From: Evernia prunastri
Lineage: Eukaryota > Ascomycota > Lecanoromycetes > Lecanorales > Parmeliaceae
DNA: 64,000 nucleotides
Direction of reading: 5' to 3'
NCBI GenBank assembly: GCA_003184365.1
Contig: NKYR01000004.1
Coordinates: forward strand, 310,001 to 374,000
The position numbers and the translations under genes were made by a program. The notes beneath the pieces were generated by a model that worked only from the letters and a program-made list of their open reading frames with translations, was not told the origin of the DNA and did no database searches. Of this stretch, positions 1-10,327 are shown piece after piece. Positions within the stretch are counted from its first letter, which is position 1; each line of letters begins with the position of its first letter.

Positions 1-578
1 CTTCAAAGTCTGTATATCACCGAGTAGGTCAAAGCTTTGGGCATTCACTAAGTTTCTACGGTTTAGGAATCTGAATCCAACACCATCGACCTCTCCGATG
101 ACATCAAGCGTGTCGTCTACCGCATGCTCGAATTCTTGTATCGCGGCGACTACCAAGAAATCGATTATCCCGACTATATGATGGTCGATACAGACCTCCT
201 TGATAGGACCGGAATACATCCGCACTCCTACACCTGGACATGTTTGTTGTAGCTGATAAGTACGATATTGTCGCTCTTGGTGATGCGGCCAAGGCCTATT
301 TCAAAGGAGCCACCAGGGAAGAGGTACTCAACAACGGCCATCTTCTGGAGCTCATCCCGCACGTATACAGCACAACTCCAGAATCTAACCGCGGCCTCCG
401 GGATGTGATCTGCTGGGAAACCTCGAGTCGTGAAATCATAATTGGAAAGGACCCTGTCCTTAAATCCCGTCTGGCGGAGATTATCTCCGCTACTCCGCAG
501 TTCGCAGGGGACCTTAGAATTAGATTGACGAGGCGTGAGTTCACAATGCGACCTTTAGCTGCAAGACAGGACCCGTAA
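1..578 (+). pseudogene. BTB-domain paralogue 1, 5' truncated by window and frameshifted
   Basis: Only the end of a BTB/POZ-type gene is in the window. A first exon ends at base 7 (codons for Phe-Lys), an intron runs 8-66 (weak GTCTGT donor, TTTAG acceptor), and the next exon opens with ESESNTIDLSDD, matching the post-intron sequence of the two paralogues further right. That frame runs into a TAG at 250-252. The family sequence (LLHLDMFVVADKYDI onward) continues in another frame that opens after a TAG at 204-206 and ends at TAA 576-578, so one base was lost or gained between 207 and 249. No plausible intron bridges the break. BTB proteins of this fungal type are usually protein-interaction modules of unknown partner. 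It is either a decaying copy or carries a one-base sequencing error. Confidence 0.6.
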
Positions 579-1071
579 GCTCAGTCTTCCGCCGCTCAGA
601 TTCTGGTGAGAATAACTGACCGGTCCGCGAGTGTTTTAGTCCTCATTGGTCCTTCCAGCGACAATGATACTGCTGCCCTTCTGATGGGCTTCCACAGCGA
701 CAGGGGCTCCAGCATGTCCAGCTTATTTTCATAGCGTATACATTTTGGAACAGCTTGCATTCAATCAGAGCCGAGTGAAGGCAAGCTCTCTCTTCCACAA
801 TTGCTAGTGCTCGAAAGCGGAACACACATTGCTACAATGACACTTCATACTACATCTTTCAATTTCTGTGATCTGTGCACCTTTTCCACGATGCCTATTC
901 TGCCAGCGTATCCAGAACATGTCTTGCACAATCCGTCACAGGCGGAAGCGTATTTTTGCAGACGAGGCCACAGGAACGAAGGCTTGTGGTGCGAAATGAA
1001 ACCCTCGAATGAAAGGGATCAATCGAAGCACGTAGTTTCATGGCTCTGGATCCTTTTATACGCGGTACATT
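579..1071. other. Intergenic, convergent 3' ends of BTB 1 and BTB 2
   Basis: About 490 bases between two converging BTB paralogues. Open frames here are short and resemble no family I recognise. I see no RNA gene or repeat. Confidence 0.5.
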
Positions 1072-2373
1072 TTACCCGTGCCCGCACCAACAGTTGCCCT
1101 CGCAAAAACAGTGATGAGGCTTATTTCCCTCTGGCCCGAAACCTGCGTAGTTCGTATCTTTACCAAGTGACGGCGGGGGAGCGGTCATGTAGTTGCTCAG
1201 CAGCGCCGCGCTGAATTCAGGAACCGCCGCTAGCAAGCCGTGGAAGCTCGCTTTGAGGAGCTCATCCTTCATGAACCTATTTGAGTGCTTGCGAGTATAC
1301 TCGAGGACTACCGTACGAAGGCCCTGATTTGATTCGAGTTTGGATTCGTACACATGGGGGACGATCTCGATGAATAGCATGGGATTCCAATTGAGCATGC
1401 AAGTCACGTTGAGCTTCTCTTTTGCAACAGCACCGAGGGCGGGGATGTCGTACTGGTTTGAGAGCGCGTACATCCCAACATGCAAGCCGTAATCTGGTGG
1501 CTGTTCTGCAGCGACCATCTTGAGGTTGGCCTTCTTGCGTGCCGAAGCCTCCTCCATGCGTGCCGAAGCAGCTCTGCTAGTGTGGGAGGGGTACCACACC
1601 TCCCACAGAGGAGCGTCTCTGGGGTCTGGATTTCCTATGAGCTCGGAAGATGTCCCCAAGTCTGAGAAGGCGTGGCCGAACTCATTGACAGTGGACCAGT
1701 CCTCCACGCCGATGGCGTCGACCATGGCTGGGTAGTTACCAGTGTAGAGAAATTTCACCAAGTTGGAAACAAATGGGGCGCCGTCGGCACTCAGGTCGAT
1801 AACGTTCAGCTCCGATTCCTGAAAATCACGAAGAAATGTCAGCGCAATCTGTAATAAGAGGGCAACCATGCCATAGCAGTGAATTCCTTGCATTACCTTG
1901 AATCCTTTCCTCATGGCGGCTGCCAAAACCTTGGACTGGGAGCATACGACCACTTTGTGGACTGAGAATGTTTGGTCTTCGCATAGAAGTGTGAGGTCGG
2001 AGTATTCACCGGAATCCATGACTCTGCTTTGATGTTAGGTTCATTCCTACTGTGTTACCATCGTCTAGACATACCTCTGCATACCACCATTCAGGCTCGA
2101 AGAAGTGCCCAGTGACCACAATGTCGAGCGCTCGGAAGGGGCTGCATTAGCAGTCTTTGGCTCTGGTTGAGGCTTGGGAGTCCGCTTTGTTGGCCGCTGC
2201 CTTTGGTCCATCAGCCGCCGTTGCAGGGCGGCTATCTCTTGTTGCTTCAGCATTCTCTGCTGCCAAGTAGATGGTAGCGGCATGCCACTTGGTGTGAGGG
2301 CTCGGTTAGAGATTGGAGCCAATGAATGAGGATTTGCTTGAACATGCCTTGGGTTATTGTTCGGCGAAGTCAT
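1072..2373 (-). CDS. BTB/POZ domain protein 2 (intact paralogue)
   Basis: Three exons (2075-2373, 1897-2023, 1072-1818) give 390 residues. Intron 1 has a GTATGT donor, a CCTAACATC branch and a CAG acceptor; intron 2 (1819-1896) is 78 nt, phase 0, so it can be read through without a stop. Residues 1-99 are a Pro/Gln/Arg-rich, probably disordered leader. The BTB core starts near residue 104 (GEYSDLTLLCEDQTFSVHK) and includes VVVCSQSKVL. A second alpha-helical region follows (MYALSNQYDIPALG). The extreme C-terminus is Cys/His-rich (CFCEGNCWCGHG), absent from both neighbours. The start ATG at 2371-2373 was chosen because the exon 1 to exon 2 splice has the same phase as in paralogue 3. Function is unknown; BTB proteins commonly dimerise or act as cullin-3 adaptors, which is family knowledge and not shown here. 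Confidence 0.8.
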
Positions 2374-3001
2374 CTTTAGATCGAGTTCTATCCTACTAAG
2401 AAGAGGGTGACACAGAAGCTGAATGTCACAAGGCCGCTCAACAGTTACAGGATGTGTATAAGAAATATGAGTAACCAAAGATTTCAAAATAGCTCTGAAG
2501 TAGGTCGTCGCACGGATGATTTTGATGTTGAAAGATATGGTTGTGAGAGATAATAGAAAGTTGAAATGCGGAAAACGAGAAATCTCATGCAGGCTAGCCG
2601 CCCGGGCTCGTCACGGAGAACGGGGCTGTCAAAGCAAACATCGAATTTTACAGTGGTCAAGTCTCGGGTTTGAGTTGGTCCAATCGGGAAGCGAACAATG
2701 ACAAGCAAGAATCTAATGGAAAATCCAATTGTACTGCTTGGAGTATTTGGAGCTGCTAAGAAATGGTAGCATTAAATCCATAGATACCTATTTGTCCAAC
2801 CGACACCACTGTCTGGTACTGGAAAATGTTCCCGAATAAAGCGCCACTGAATACTTAGTAAGGCCTTCTCCCAGCACGTCTGCAAGCACTGGTGCAAAGG
2901 TTTGGCAAATAGAGACGAAGTATCTATCTCTTCCTCTTTCAACTAATACCAGCTATCCATTGCTTCGTCTTCTATTTCGCTTGGCTCTGGCCTAAGATTT
3001 A
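2374..3001. other. Intergenic, upstream region of BTB 2
   Basis: About 630 bases between the start of BTB 2 and the end of the disrupted BTB 3, both on the minus strand. It should hold the BTB 2 promoter. Nothing else recognisable. Confidence 0.5.
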
Positions 3002-3796
3002 TTAGCCCAAAGCACATGAAGTGTAGATAAAATTCGGTACCCACGCGATAGTCATCCAGTGTTGGTGTAAATCCCAGCTGAATTCGGGAACCTCCATCAG
3101 TATCTTCCGGAACGACTCCTTTACGTCCTCATGAAGAAACTGGCGAGGAGTCTCTTTGATCTTTTCTAGGGTCAAATCCCGCAGTTAGCGATCGGAGTCA
3201 GGCGTTGACGAGTAAACGATGGGAATACTGTCTATGAAACCCACAAGATTCCCAGGCTTGAAACTCCGGAGATCCGCAGGAACGATGATGATCTTTTGGA
3301 AGTTTGCTCGCGCGGTGTCCTTGAGCAAGGTAATGTCGTACTTATCCCCAAGTGCATACATTGCCGCATGAAGTTGATGGGGCGATTTCCAGTACTCAGC
3401 ATCGTCTACCGCATGGAGGTCTGCATAGCTGCCGTCGTAAAGGCAGCTTATCATCCTTGATATGACAGATATTCCATCGGTGGTGAGATCAATTGTATTT
3501 GTTGTAGACTCCTTTCCCTTCATTAGCTTCCGTGCATTCATGAGATTCAAGCCTTGAAACATTATACGTACTCTAAAGCCACTTGAGCAAGTTGCATGCA
3601 ATACTTTTGATTGAGAGCAGACAACAACTTTATGAACCATGAACTCTTTGCGGCCGCAAATGATCTTGAGATCGGAGTAGAGCCCTTCTTTGCATGCTCT
3701 GATAAGATGGTTAGACAATGCTAAGAACCTTGCGGAGCATTATGTGTACCTTCGGACGTCTGGGTGCAAGACGAAGGGAGCGACGCTGCTCGACAT
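3002..3796 (-). pseudogene. BTB-domain paralogue 3 with an in-frame stop
   Basis: Three exons are clear: 3750-3796 (MSSSVAPFVLHPDVR), 3572-3698, and 3511 downward. Intron 1 (3699-3749) has a TCTAACC branch; intron 2 (3512-3571, GTACGT donor, AAG acceptor) lies at the same position and phase as in paralogue 2. The reading frame stops at TAA 3185-3187, exactly where the family has Gly in the motif S-N/D-R-G-L-R. Beyond the TAA the same frame stays open for 57 more codons (LRDLTLEKIKETPRQ ... VPEFSWDLHQHWMT) and aligns with the C-terminal part of paralogues 1 and 2, ending at TAA 3002-3004. So the gene makes a 166-residue truncated product, or is a young pseudogene. Gly to TAA needs two base changes, which makes a simple read error less likely. 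Confidence 0.75.
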
Positions 3797-3953
3797 GATT
3801 GCGTGAGTGATGTGCACAGTGGTGCGGATGAGATCGTAGATCACGCTCGGCGGAACCGGTGATAAGAGACACTTGAGACCCCCCAGCACAAGAACTCATT
3901 TTACTCAGTTTTGATGATACTGCCCAATGTACTATGTAAGTTTTGATACCTCC

Positions 3954-5166
3954 TCAACTGTAGTCATCGACGACATTTATTCCATCTCTGGTGATCCAGA
4001 ATGAGAATCTGCCTCCACCTTTCAACCCTCTGATACCTTCCCTCACCTCTTCCCTCCACCCCTCGTGGTCCCACCAGTTGATCCACCCAGAGAAACCACT
4101 TTTTTCTACAGCTTCCCACCTTTGCACTCCTTCCCTCTTAGCCTCCTCGGCACTCAAGCCAGGCCCAAATTTCGTTACCCTGTCTCTCTCAACAACGATC
4201 TTGACTGTGCAAAAGCTGTTCCACAGAGACGGAAGATGAGGACGCAGAGCCGGATGTCCGGCTACTGAAATGACAGGAGCAAGTCCCCAATTCGTAGCCA
4301 CAATAGTGCAGGAGAACAGGTGCTGGAGGTGACGCAGTGTAGAGGTGAGTTTGCGGTAGCGCTCAAGGAAGTGCGTGTTGTTCGCCTTTTCGGCGTGATT
4401 GGAGGCCAGCAAACCGGTTTCTTCGTTAGCGTCTAAGCGGTCTTGCCAAAGGAAGGCACTGATGTCGTTGATGGCTAAGAGACCAACAGGACGGTTGGCG
4501 GAAAAATGGGTTGAAGGCGAGGAAAGAAGTAACAATGGCAGGGAAGCCAGAGTAGCCAAGAGAGAAGAAGATGATTGGGGATGGAAGATGTGTAGATGGG
4601 TGAAAGAATCTGAGACCAGGGATGATATCTCTGGTTCGGGCAATGCTAAAGAAGAAGTAGAGCACAGTGAGGAGATGTGACTGTGCATAAACTGGTGAAG
4701 CCGTAGAATGGAAAAGCTTCCAGACAAGTCAAGGAGGACAACAGCATTGCCTTTCCCTTGGATAGACAGCTCTCTATGCTCTGCCGGCAGTAGGGATAGT
4801 GCGAGTAGTTGGTAAAGCAACTGGGTTTTTCCAGAGCATGCACTAGAATCAACGATTTCTATGACGGGTAGTGGCTTCTCTCTCGGCGGAGGAGCTGGCC
4901 TTTCATGCTCGGCAGACCATTGAGTCGGGTAAGGTTGCTGCTGTCGAGTTGGAAGAGAATTCTGGAAGACGTTGAGGATTCTATCGAAGGGTGGAAAACC
5001 CAAGGGAGCATTTGATCTGCCGTCGAGCTCTCGTAATGAGCGTAAAAGCTGGAGAGAGTCAGTCTGATTTCGATGTGAAAAGTTGTAAGAGATCTCTCCC
5101 CACCTCAGCCAATCCTTCCACCTTCACTTCTCCTAGCAAATCTCTGCCGAGTACTTCTGCACTCAT
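3954..5166 (-). CDS. RAD51 paralogue, XRCC2-like recombination protein
   Basis: Two exons (5104-5166 and 3954-5048; intron with GTGGGG donor, ACTGACTC branch, CTCCAG acceptor) give 385 residues. A Walker A-type segment reads DSSACSGKTQLLYQL: GKT is intact but the first glycine of the loop is replaced. A hydrophobic Walker B-like strand follows (VGLLAINDIS), then a long C-terminal part with TIVATNWGLAP, typical of the RecA-fold core of Rad51 paralogues. XRCC2-type proteins act in nuclear homologous recombination with other Rad51 paralogues. Assignment to XRCC2 instead of RAD55/RAD57 rests on the size, the early P-loop and the general look of the sequence; it needs a profile search. It is divergent from the Som1-like gene, sharing a 102-bp promoter region. 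Confidence 0.65.
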
Positions 5167-5268
5167 GATCCCTCCAAATTAAAAGTGTTCTAGACGGACT
5201 GGTCAGTCCATCGTATCTCAGGCCTTGTCCTTTATACTCCGACGATCCGAGAGGGTAGAAAATCGAGC

Positions 5269-5499
5269 ATGGCGCCACCCATCGAGGCTTTCCCAGCATC
5301 AGAGCTCGAGTATCGAGTCAATGTCCAATCGAATGGCCGGCGGAAGAAGGGAGGAGACATTGACCTTCGCAAGTGCGAATTGCTGGAGTTGGTGCAGTAC
5401 GAATGCGGACTTCGAGGAAGCGTGAAGGACCGGCGGTCGGTCATCCAATGCGCACCAGTGGTCAAGCTCTTCCGAAGGTGGGCACCATTGAAACCTTGA
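5269..5499 (+). CDS. Som1-like mitochondrial protein, C-terminus probably frameshifted
   Basis: The 76-residue product starts MAPPIEAFPASELEYRV and has a basic stretch (NGRRKKGGDIDL), then CELLELVQYECGL and VIQCAPVVKLFRR. Paired cysteines followed by a V-x-LFRR motif are typical of the fungal Som1 family, which is needed for the mitochondrial inner-membrane peptidase (Imp1/Imp2) complex. Family members usually read LFRRC followed by a short tail; here the frame reads LFRRWAPLKP and stops at 5497-5499. A one-base slip would restore a cysteine after LFRR and open a tail (GTIETLTLQMPDLDWP) that ends at 5553-5555. No intron of workable size explains this. Family assignment is from memory of the motif and is moderately sure. 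Confidence 0.55.
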   Translation: MAPPIEAFPASELEYRVNVQSNGRRKKGGDIDLRKCELLELVQYECGLRGSVKDRRSVIQCAPVVKLFRRWAPLKP

Positions 5500-5783
5500 C
5501 TTTGCAGATGCCTGATCTCGACTGGCCTATAGGTGCGCTGGCGGTCTTATGGTAGAGACTACGACTTGGGAAGGGGAGAATCTGGGTTGAGGTTGGGGGA
5601 CGGAAGCAGCAATTAATGCCACGCTGCCATGTTCCAATTTGTCGCAGAAGGGTCACAGGCGCATTCAAGCAATCTACAGCGCAAGTGACAAGGACAATGA
5701 CGTTTCAATAGATTTGCGCATGAGGGTATCATATCTACACTAGATAACGCCGCGTAATGCTTCGAACCGTGACCGCCAATGCC

Positions 5784-6836
5784 CTAAATGGTTCCATTTT
5801 CTTCTCTTTTCTGCGGCGTCGGCTTTCTCCAATATCTCTTCTCTGCATTCACAGCCGACCCAATTTGTCCGTATCCAAACGATAACACTGGGGGAGGGTC
5901 GCCTTCTTTTCGCTTTCCTTTGCCAACGCCAGCCTCCACGTCAAAATCCATACCATCAATAGCATTGGGTGTCTCCTGAGTCACTGCTTGCATGGTCTCC
6001 ATCCAGACCTGATCTCTCGCTAACCGTGCGCTCTTTGTTCTCTGGCCTTGTTGAGGCCCTTGCGCAGGCCCACCAGCTCCTGCACCAACAAGCCTGCGTA
6101 GAGCTTCTTCCCCAAGCCTGCCTTCCTCCGTAGCTTTCTCGCGGACCTTTCTCGGATCTTGTTCATGCTCCGCATATTCAGGGGTAGATTTGTAGGTGTG
6201 CTTGCTCGGGAGCTCTGGGAAGTGTTTCGGAACATATGCTCGAAGGTTTTCATTGGGGTCGGCATTCAACAGTGGCCCTAGAAATCGCAAATGCTGCTCG
6301 TCGTTGTCCTGGGCAGCCTCCGCATGTAGAGGGAATTGTGAGCGCTCCGGCTCTACAGGTGGATCGAGATGCGGTAAAAGTGATCTCAGACTAAGCTGAT
6401 GTGTATGAAGAGCTTGTAGGAAATCTTGCGGAATTGCCTGTGTGCGTCGGCACGAGAGCATAGACTGCCGCACATCTGCAAGATAGTGGGCCATGTCTGG
6501 CATAGTCAGCGCAAATCTACAAAGCTAGCAACTCCAACGCTTTTACACACATTCTTCCACTTCAAGACGAAAGGCCTCTATAGCGTCTGGCGCTGCGGCT
6601 GAGAAGCCTACAGCTTCCAGCGCAAGACCGATGGAGCGCGTAAGCATTGACTGAACAGCCTCCACGTCCTGCCATGGCTCCTTGAGTTGCTCTCGCTGAA
6701 GATCCCAATTGGGCCGGTGGTGGCGGATCTGTCTGCGGTTCTGTTTTTTATGTGGTGGTAGGTCGAATTGTTCAAATGACGCAGAAGATGCAGAGCGCTT
6801 GTGGGGTAGAGACTGGTAGACTGCCATAGGTGCCAT
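5784..6836 (-). CDS. TAF8: TFIID subunit TAF8 (histone-fold protein)
   Basis: Two exons (6551-6836 and 5784-6496) give 332 residues. The intron 6497-6550 has GTGTGT donor, CTGAC branch and CAG acceptor, and its phase rebuilds the typical histone-fold end VEEYMAHYLADVRQSML. Residues 1-50 are basic and disordered (PPHKKQNRRQIRHHRP). A bromo-associated histone fold spans about 55-130 (IGLALEAVGFSAAAPDAIEAFRLEVEEY). It is followed by the TAF8 signature RRTQAIPQDFLQALHTHQL and the TAF10-binding/C-terminal segment (LPSKHTYKSTPEY). TAF8 pairs with TAF10 inside TFIID for RNA polymerase II initiation in the nucleus. The first in-frame ATG (6834-6836) is used. It is divergent from eIF2-beta across 283 bp. 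Confidence 0.85.
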
Positions 6837-7119
6837 TAAGGCGCAGCGAGTGTGAACAGCAGGAACATATAGGCGAACACCGGGACTATCTAGCAGTGAG
6901 TTGAAATCCAGGTGTTGCAGTAAGAGGTGTTCAGCGACAACAGGGTGTCCCACATTATGCGGGTTAAGAAATAGCCAAGAGTTGATTGGCGGGTCGAGGC
7001 TGACTCAGCTCTGGAAAAATCGCCAATCAAATTTATTATGAATCTTGAGTCATTTTGGCCTTTTGCCATCTTTGTTTCACTCCCAGCAAATCTTGGGCCT
7101 GCTTTAAATATTTCATACC

Positions 7120-8189
7120 ATGTCTACACACAGGAAGTCGGTTGCCTTCAGTGATGAGCACACAGTCGTTGCTTCAAATGGCGAAGTAACAGAAGTCAAC
7201 GGAACTGGAACGCCGGACAAGACGTCTGCAGAAAGTCACAGCGTCGGTGAGTTTGCCGGTAATCCTTATGTGCCTAAAGTGTACTGAGTATGAGAAGATT
7301 CTCCCGATTCGACACCTGCAAAAGACCCCGCAGTCGACGAAGTGACAGACCTCTTCAAAGGCTTAGGCAAGAAAAAGAAGTCCTCCAAAAAGCCCAAAGA
7401 CGACGTAGCAGACGGTGGCGACGAAGCTGCACCAGCTGCTGATGGGGAATTCGACCCAACTGCGCTCAAAAAGAAGAAGAAGAAGAAGCCCGCAAAAGCC
7501 ACAGAGGCCGATGACTTTGAAGCCAAGCTAGCTGAAGCCGGTGTAAATGAGAATGGTGAGGTGGATGCTGATGCAAAGGTTGCACCGCAGGAAGAAGAAC
7601 TTGACGGTGATATGGTTGCTGGCACTGGTATCTGGGGTCACGATGAAGAGAAGCCCATCAAATACGACAAGCTCCTCGAACGCTTCTTCGCACATTTACA
7701 CTCAGCACATCCAGATCTCCTGTCCAGCGGCTCGAGAAGCTATGTCATCCCACCACCGCAATGTCTACGTGAGGGAAACAAGAAGACCATTTTTGCCAAC
7801 ATTCCTGATATCTGCAAGAGGATGAAGAGGAGTGAGGAGCACGTTATGCAGTTCATATTCGCTGAATTGGGGACGAGTGGAAGTGTGGATGGATCCCGGA
7901 GATTGGTGATTAAGGGAAGGTTTCAGCAGAAACAAATCGAGAACGTCCTGCGAAGATACATCGGTAATTCCTCCGCATAGCTCGTCGTGTATACTGGCTG
8001 GGTACTGACATTCATCAAGGCGAATACGTCACCTGCAAAACTTGTAGGTCACCAGATACGGAACTCAGCAAGGGAGAGAACCGTCTGTACTTCGTCACCT
8101 GCAACTCTTGCGGCAGTAGACGTTCGGTCACGGCCATCAAGACTGGTTACTCGGCTCAAGTTGGAAAGAGAAAGAGGCAGCAGACATGA
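7120..8189 (+). CDS. SUI3: Translation initiation factor eIF2 subunit beta
   Basis: Three exons (7120-7246, 7298-7963, 8020-8189) give 320 residues. The N-terminal half has lysine blocks (KKKKSSKKPK near 60, KKKKKKPAK near 95) that in the family bind eIF5 and the eIF2B epsilon subunit. The conserved core begins with IKYDKLLERFFAHLHSAHPD and continues through PPQCLREGNKKTIFANI and VIKGRFQQKQIENVLRRYI. The last exon supplies the C4 zinc finger (CKTCRSPDTEL ... CNSCGSRRSV). All four cysteines are present. The protein is part of the eIF2 ternary complex that brings initiator tRNA to the 40S ribosome in the cytosol. Length and domains match the family. The gene is convergent with ADE2. Confidence 0.95.
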
Positions 8190-8557
8190 GCATGGCAATG
8201 AACGGCTTTACGAGGTTGGCATTCTGGCGTATTACTTAGCCTGCTTCGCTGTATTTGAGCGGCCGGGCATGGATCCTATGTGCATCGGAGCGGATCAGGC
8301 TGAACCATATCCTTTTTGTACTGTTCGCTGGCCTAGCTAAAGCAATGCTACCTGTATCATCAAGTGATCTCTTCCGCACTTCACAATCCCTGATTGGAAA
8401 GTACAGTATTTCCATCCATAAATCTATTTACTAGGCGCAGGTCTCGTTTGATATTGTAAGAACACTCCAGTATCAAGCTCCGACCGTGCCGACAAGCATT
8501 CAAAATATAAATTATCTTCTCACAGAAGCGATACGGAAGCCGGAAACGTCAGTCAAA
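8190..8557. other. Convergent 3' region of eIF2-beta and ADE2
   Basis: About 370 bases between two stop codons. It should hold both 3' UTRs and polyadenylation sites; nothing else seen. Confidence 0.5.
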
Positions 8558-10327
8558 TCAACCCCTCCGCCCATGTTCCTCTTGCAACCTCCTATCATTG
8601 TCCAAACTCTCCGCTTCCGCCCCACGCACATACTCTTCCAACCGCCCCTTAACCCCGTCATCCCAACCCGCCAGTATCCTCGCCGCCCCGAGCGCCGCAT
8701 TCGTCGCATTGTTCACGCCGACGGTCAGCACCGGACAACCCCTGGGCATGTTCGTGCAGCTCACCAGACTGTCCCACCCGTCGCCGATGGAAGGCTTGAT
8801 GGGCAAGCCGATCACCGGCACGGTTTTGGAAAACGCGGCGACCATGCCTGGGAGGTGGGCGGCGCCGCCGGCGGCTGCGATGATCACCTTGATGCTGGTG
8901 GATGGGGCGGTGCTGCCGTAGGTGGCCATGGTGGAGGGGGTGCGGTGGGCGGATGTGATGCGTTTCTCGAAGGGGATGGCGAGCTGTGTCAGGATTCTGT
9001 AGCAGTCTTGAAGCTTTTCTTGATCCGATATCGAGCCAGTGGTGATGCTGACGACGGGTTCGGGTCGAGTTGGTGGTGCAGGGGCGAGGGTAGCAGGAGC
9101 CTTTTCAAGTAGCGGTTGCTCACCTGGCTGCTCGTCATGTAGATTGTCTGCACACGTAATGAGATGACGCATTTCTTCCTCCAACACTGGCATACTGTTG
9201 CCCATGAGAGTCAAATGTCCCATCTTTCTACCTTTCGTGGCATTTCCTTTGCCGTAGAGATGGACTCTGGCGCCGGCAGCATCCGCACTGTTTGCGAGTT
9301 TGAGGTATGAGTATGGATCTGCGCCACCAAGGATGTTGAGCATTATCGCTGGATTTAGGAGATGAAGACTATTGGCGGGAATGGGCCGATCGAGAATTGC
9401 GAGGAGGTGGGCGTCATATTGTGAAAGACGGCATGCTTCGATGGTGTAATGACCGCTGTTGTGCGGTCTGGGTGCTATCTCGTTGACTAGGAACTTATTG
9501 TCTTTCAGGAGAAACATCTCCACACCAAACACTCCTTTGCCTTTAAAGCTTGCAACAGCCTTTCTGGCAAGCCTTTGGGCGTCTTCTCTCAATGTGTCCG
9601 TGAGGCCGCGAGCTGGCGCATAGACAAGTTTACAGATGCTATCTTGGTGCACAGTCTCGACTGCAGGGAATGACTTTGTTGACGACCCCCAGACTGAGGA
9701 ATCCGCTTCATTTTTGGTTTTGACAACCATAACGGCTATTTCCTTTTCAAAATCTGCCCATTTCTCTGCGTACAATTCCCGTCCCTGCAGAGCTTTCATT
9801 GCGGGCTCAAAGTCCTCGGACGATCTGACAGGGTAATTTCCGCGTCCATCATACGCTCCTTTGCGAGCCTTGAGCATGAACGGGAACCCTATTTCGTGAG
9901 AGTCGGACACTTTCTGCAATTCCTCTCTAGAAACTTTCATAATGGGTCGTGATTCAGCAACATCGATTTGAGCATCCATAAGCCGTTGCTTTTGCAGATA
10001 CTTATCCTGTATTATTCGAATGGTCTCCCAACTAGGCTGGATCTCGAGTTCTTTGCCTGAGGCCAAAGATTCATTCTCTAGCTCTTCGAGCACATCTGTG
10101 TCCACATGCTCGATTTCGACGGTCAAGATGTCACATTTGCTTGCGAGCTGGCGGATGGCCTGGGCGTCGGTGAAAGAACCATCGACCCCAGGATGAACAC
10201 TGATCTGTTTGGCGGGTGAGGCCTTCTTGTCGAGAACAGCAACCGAGATGTTGCGGTTGTTGGCTGTTTCAACAAGCATACGGCCCAATTGGCCGCCGCC
10301 GAGGACGCCAATAGTTCGAATATCCAT
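8558..10327 (-). CDS. ADE2: Phosphoribosylaminoimidazole carboxylase (bifunctional PurK-PurE type)
   Basis: A single-exon gene of 589 residues. The N-terminal ATP-grasp (PurK-like) part starts with the nucleotide-binding strand IGVLGGGQLGRML and contains KARKGAYDGRGN and the metal/ATP-binding segment NEIAPRPHNSGHYT. A Pro/Ala linker near 400-415 precedes the PurE-like carboxylase, with TTGSISDQEKL, the active-site SAHRTP and the loop AAAGGAAHLPGM. The enzyme makes CAIR from AIR in cytosolic purine synthesis. In-frame GTG codons lie upstream, but the ATG at 10325-10327 starts directly before the first conserved strand and is preferred. A TGACTC element on the gene strand lies about 355 bp upstream. 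Confidence 0.95.
   Translation of the reverse strand: MDIRTIGVLGGGQLGRMLVETANNRNISVAVLDKKASPAKQISVHPGVDGSFTDAQAIRQLASKCDILTVEIEHVDTDVLEELENESLASGKELEIQPSWETIRIIQDKYLQKQRLMDAQIDVAESRPIMKVSREELQKVSDSHEIGFPFMLKARKGAYDGRGNYPVRSSEDFEPAMKALQGRELYAEKWADFEKEIAVMVVKTKNEADSSVWGSSTKSFPAVETVHQDSICKLVYAPARGLTDTLREDAQRLARKAVASFKGKGVFGVEMFLLKDNKFLVNEIAPRPHNSGHYTIEACRLSQYDAHLLAILDRPIPANSLHLLNPAIMLNILGGADPYSYLKLANSADAAGARVHLYGKGNATKGRKMGHLTLMGNSMPVLEEEMRHLITCADNLHDEQPGEQPLLEKAPATLAPAPPTRPEPVVSITTGSISDQEKLQDCYRILTQLAIPFEKRITSAHRTPSTMATYGSTAPSTSIKVIIAAAGGAAHLPGMVAAFSKTVPVIGLPIKPSIGDGWDSLVSCTNMPRGCPVLTVGVNNATNAALGAARILAGWDDGVKGRLEEYVRGAEAESLDNDRRLQEEHGRRG

Noticed and set aside
801..1214. Plus-strand frame of 137 codons with CDLC-like cysteines
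   Set aside because: Overlaps the 3' end of the well-supported BTB 2 gene on the other strand, and has no domain or splice partner.
8980..9060. Variant GSISD in the PurE half of ADE2, first suspected as a lost active site
   Set aside because: The needed Ser and Asp of the GSxSD pattern are kept and SAHRTP is intact, so it looks functional.
8486..9112. 208-codon plus-strand frame, Gly/Ala-rich
   Set aside because: Antisense shadow of the GC-rich 3' end of ADE2.
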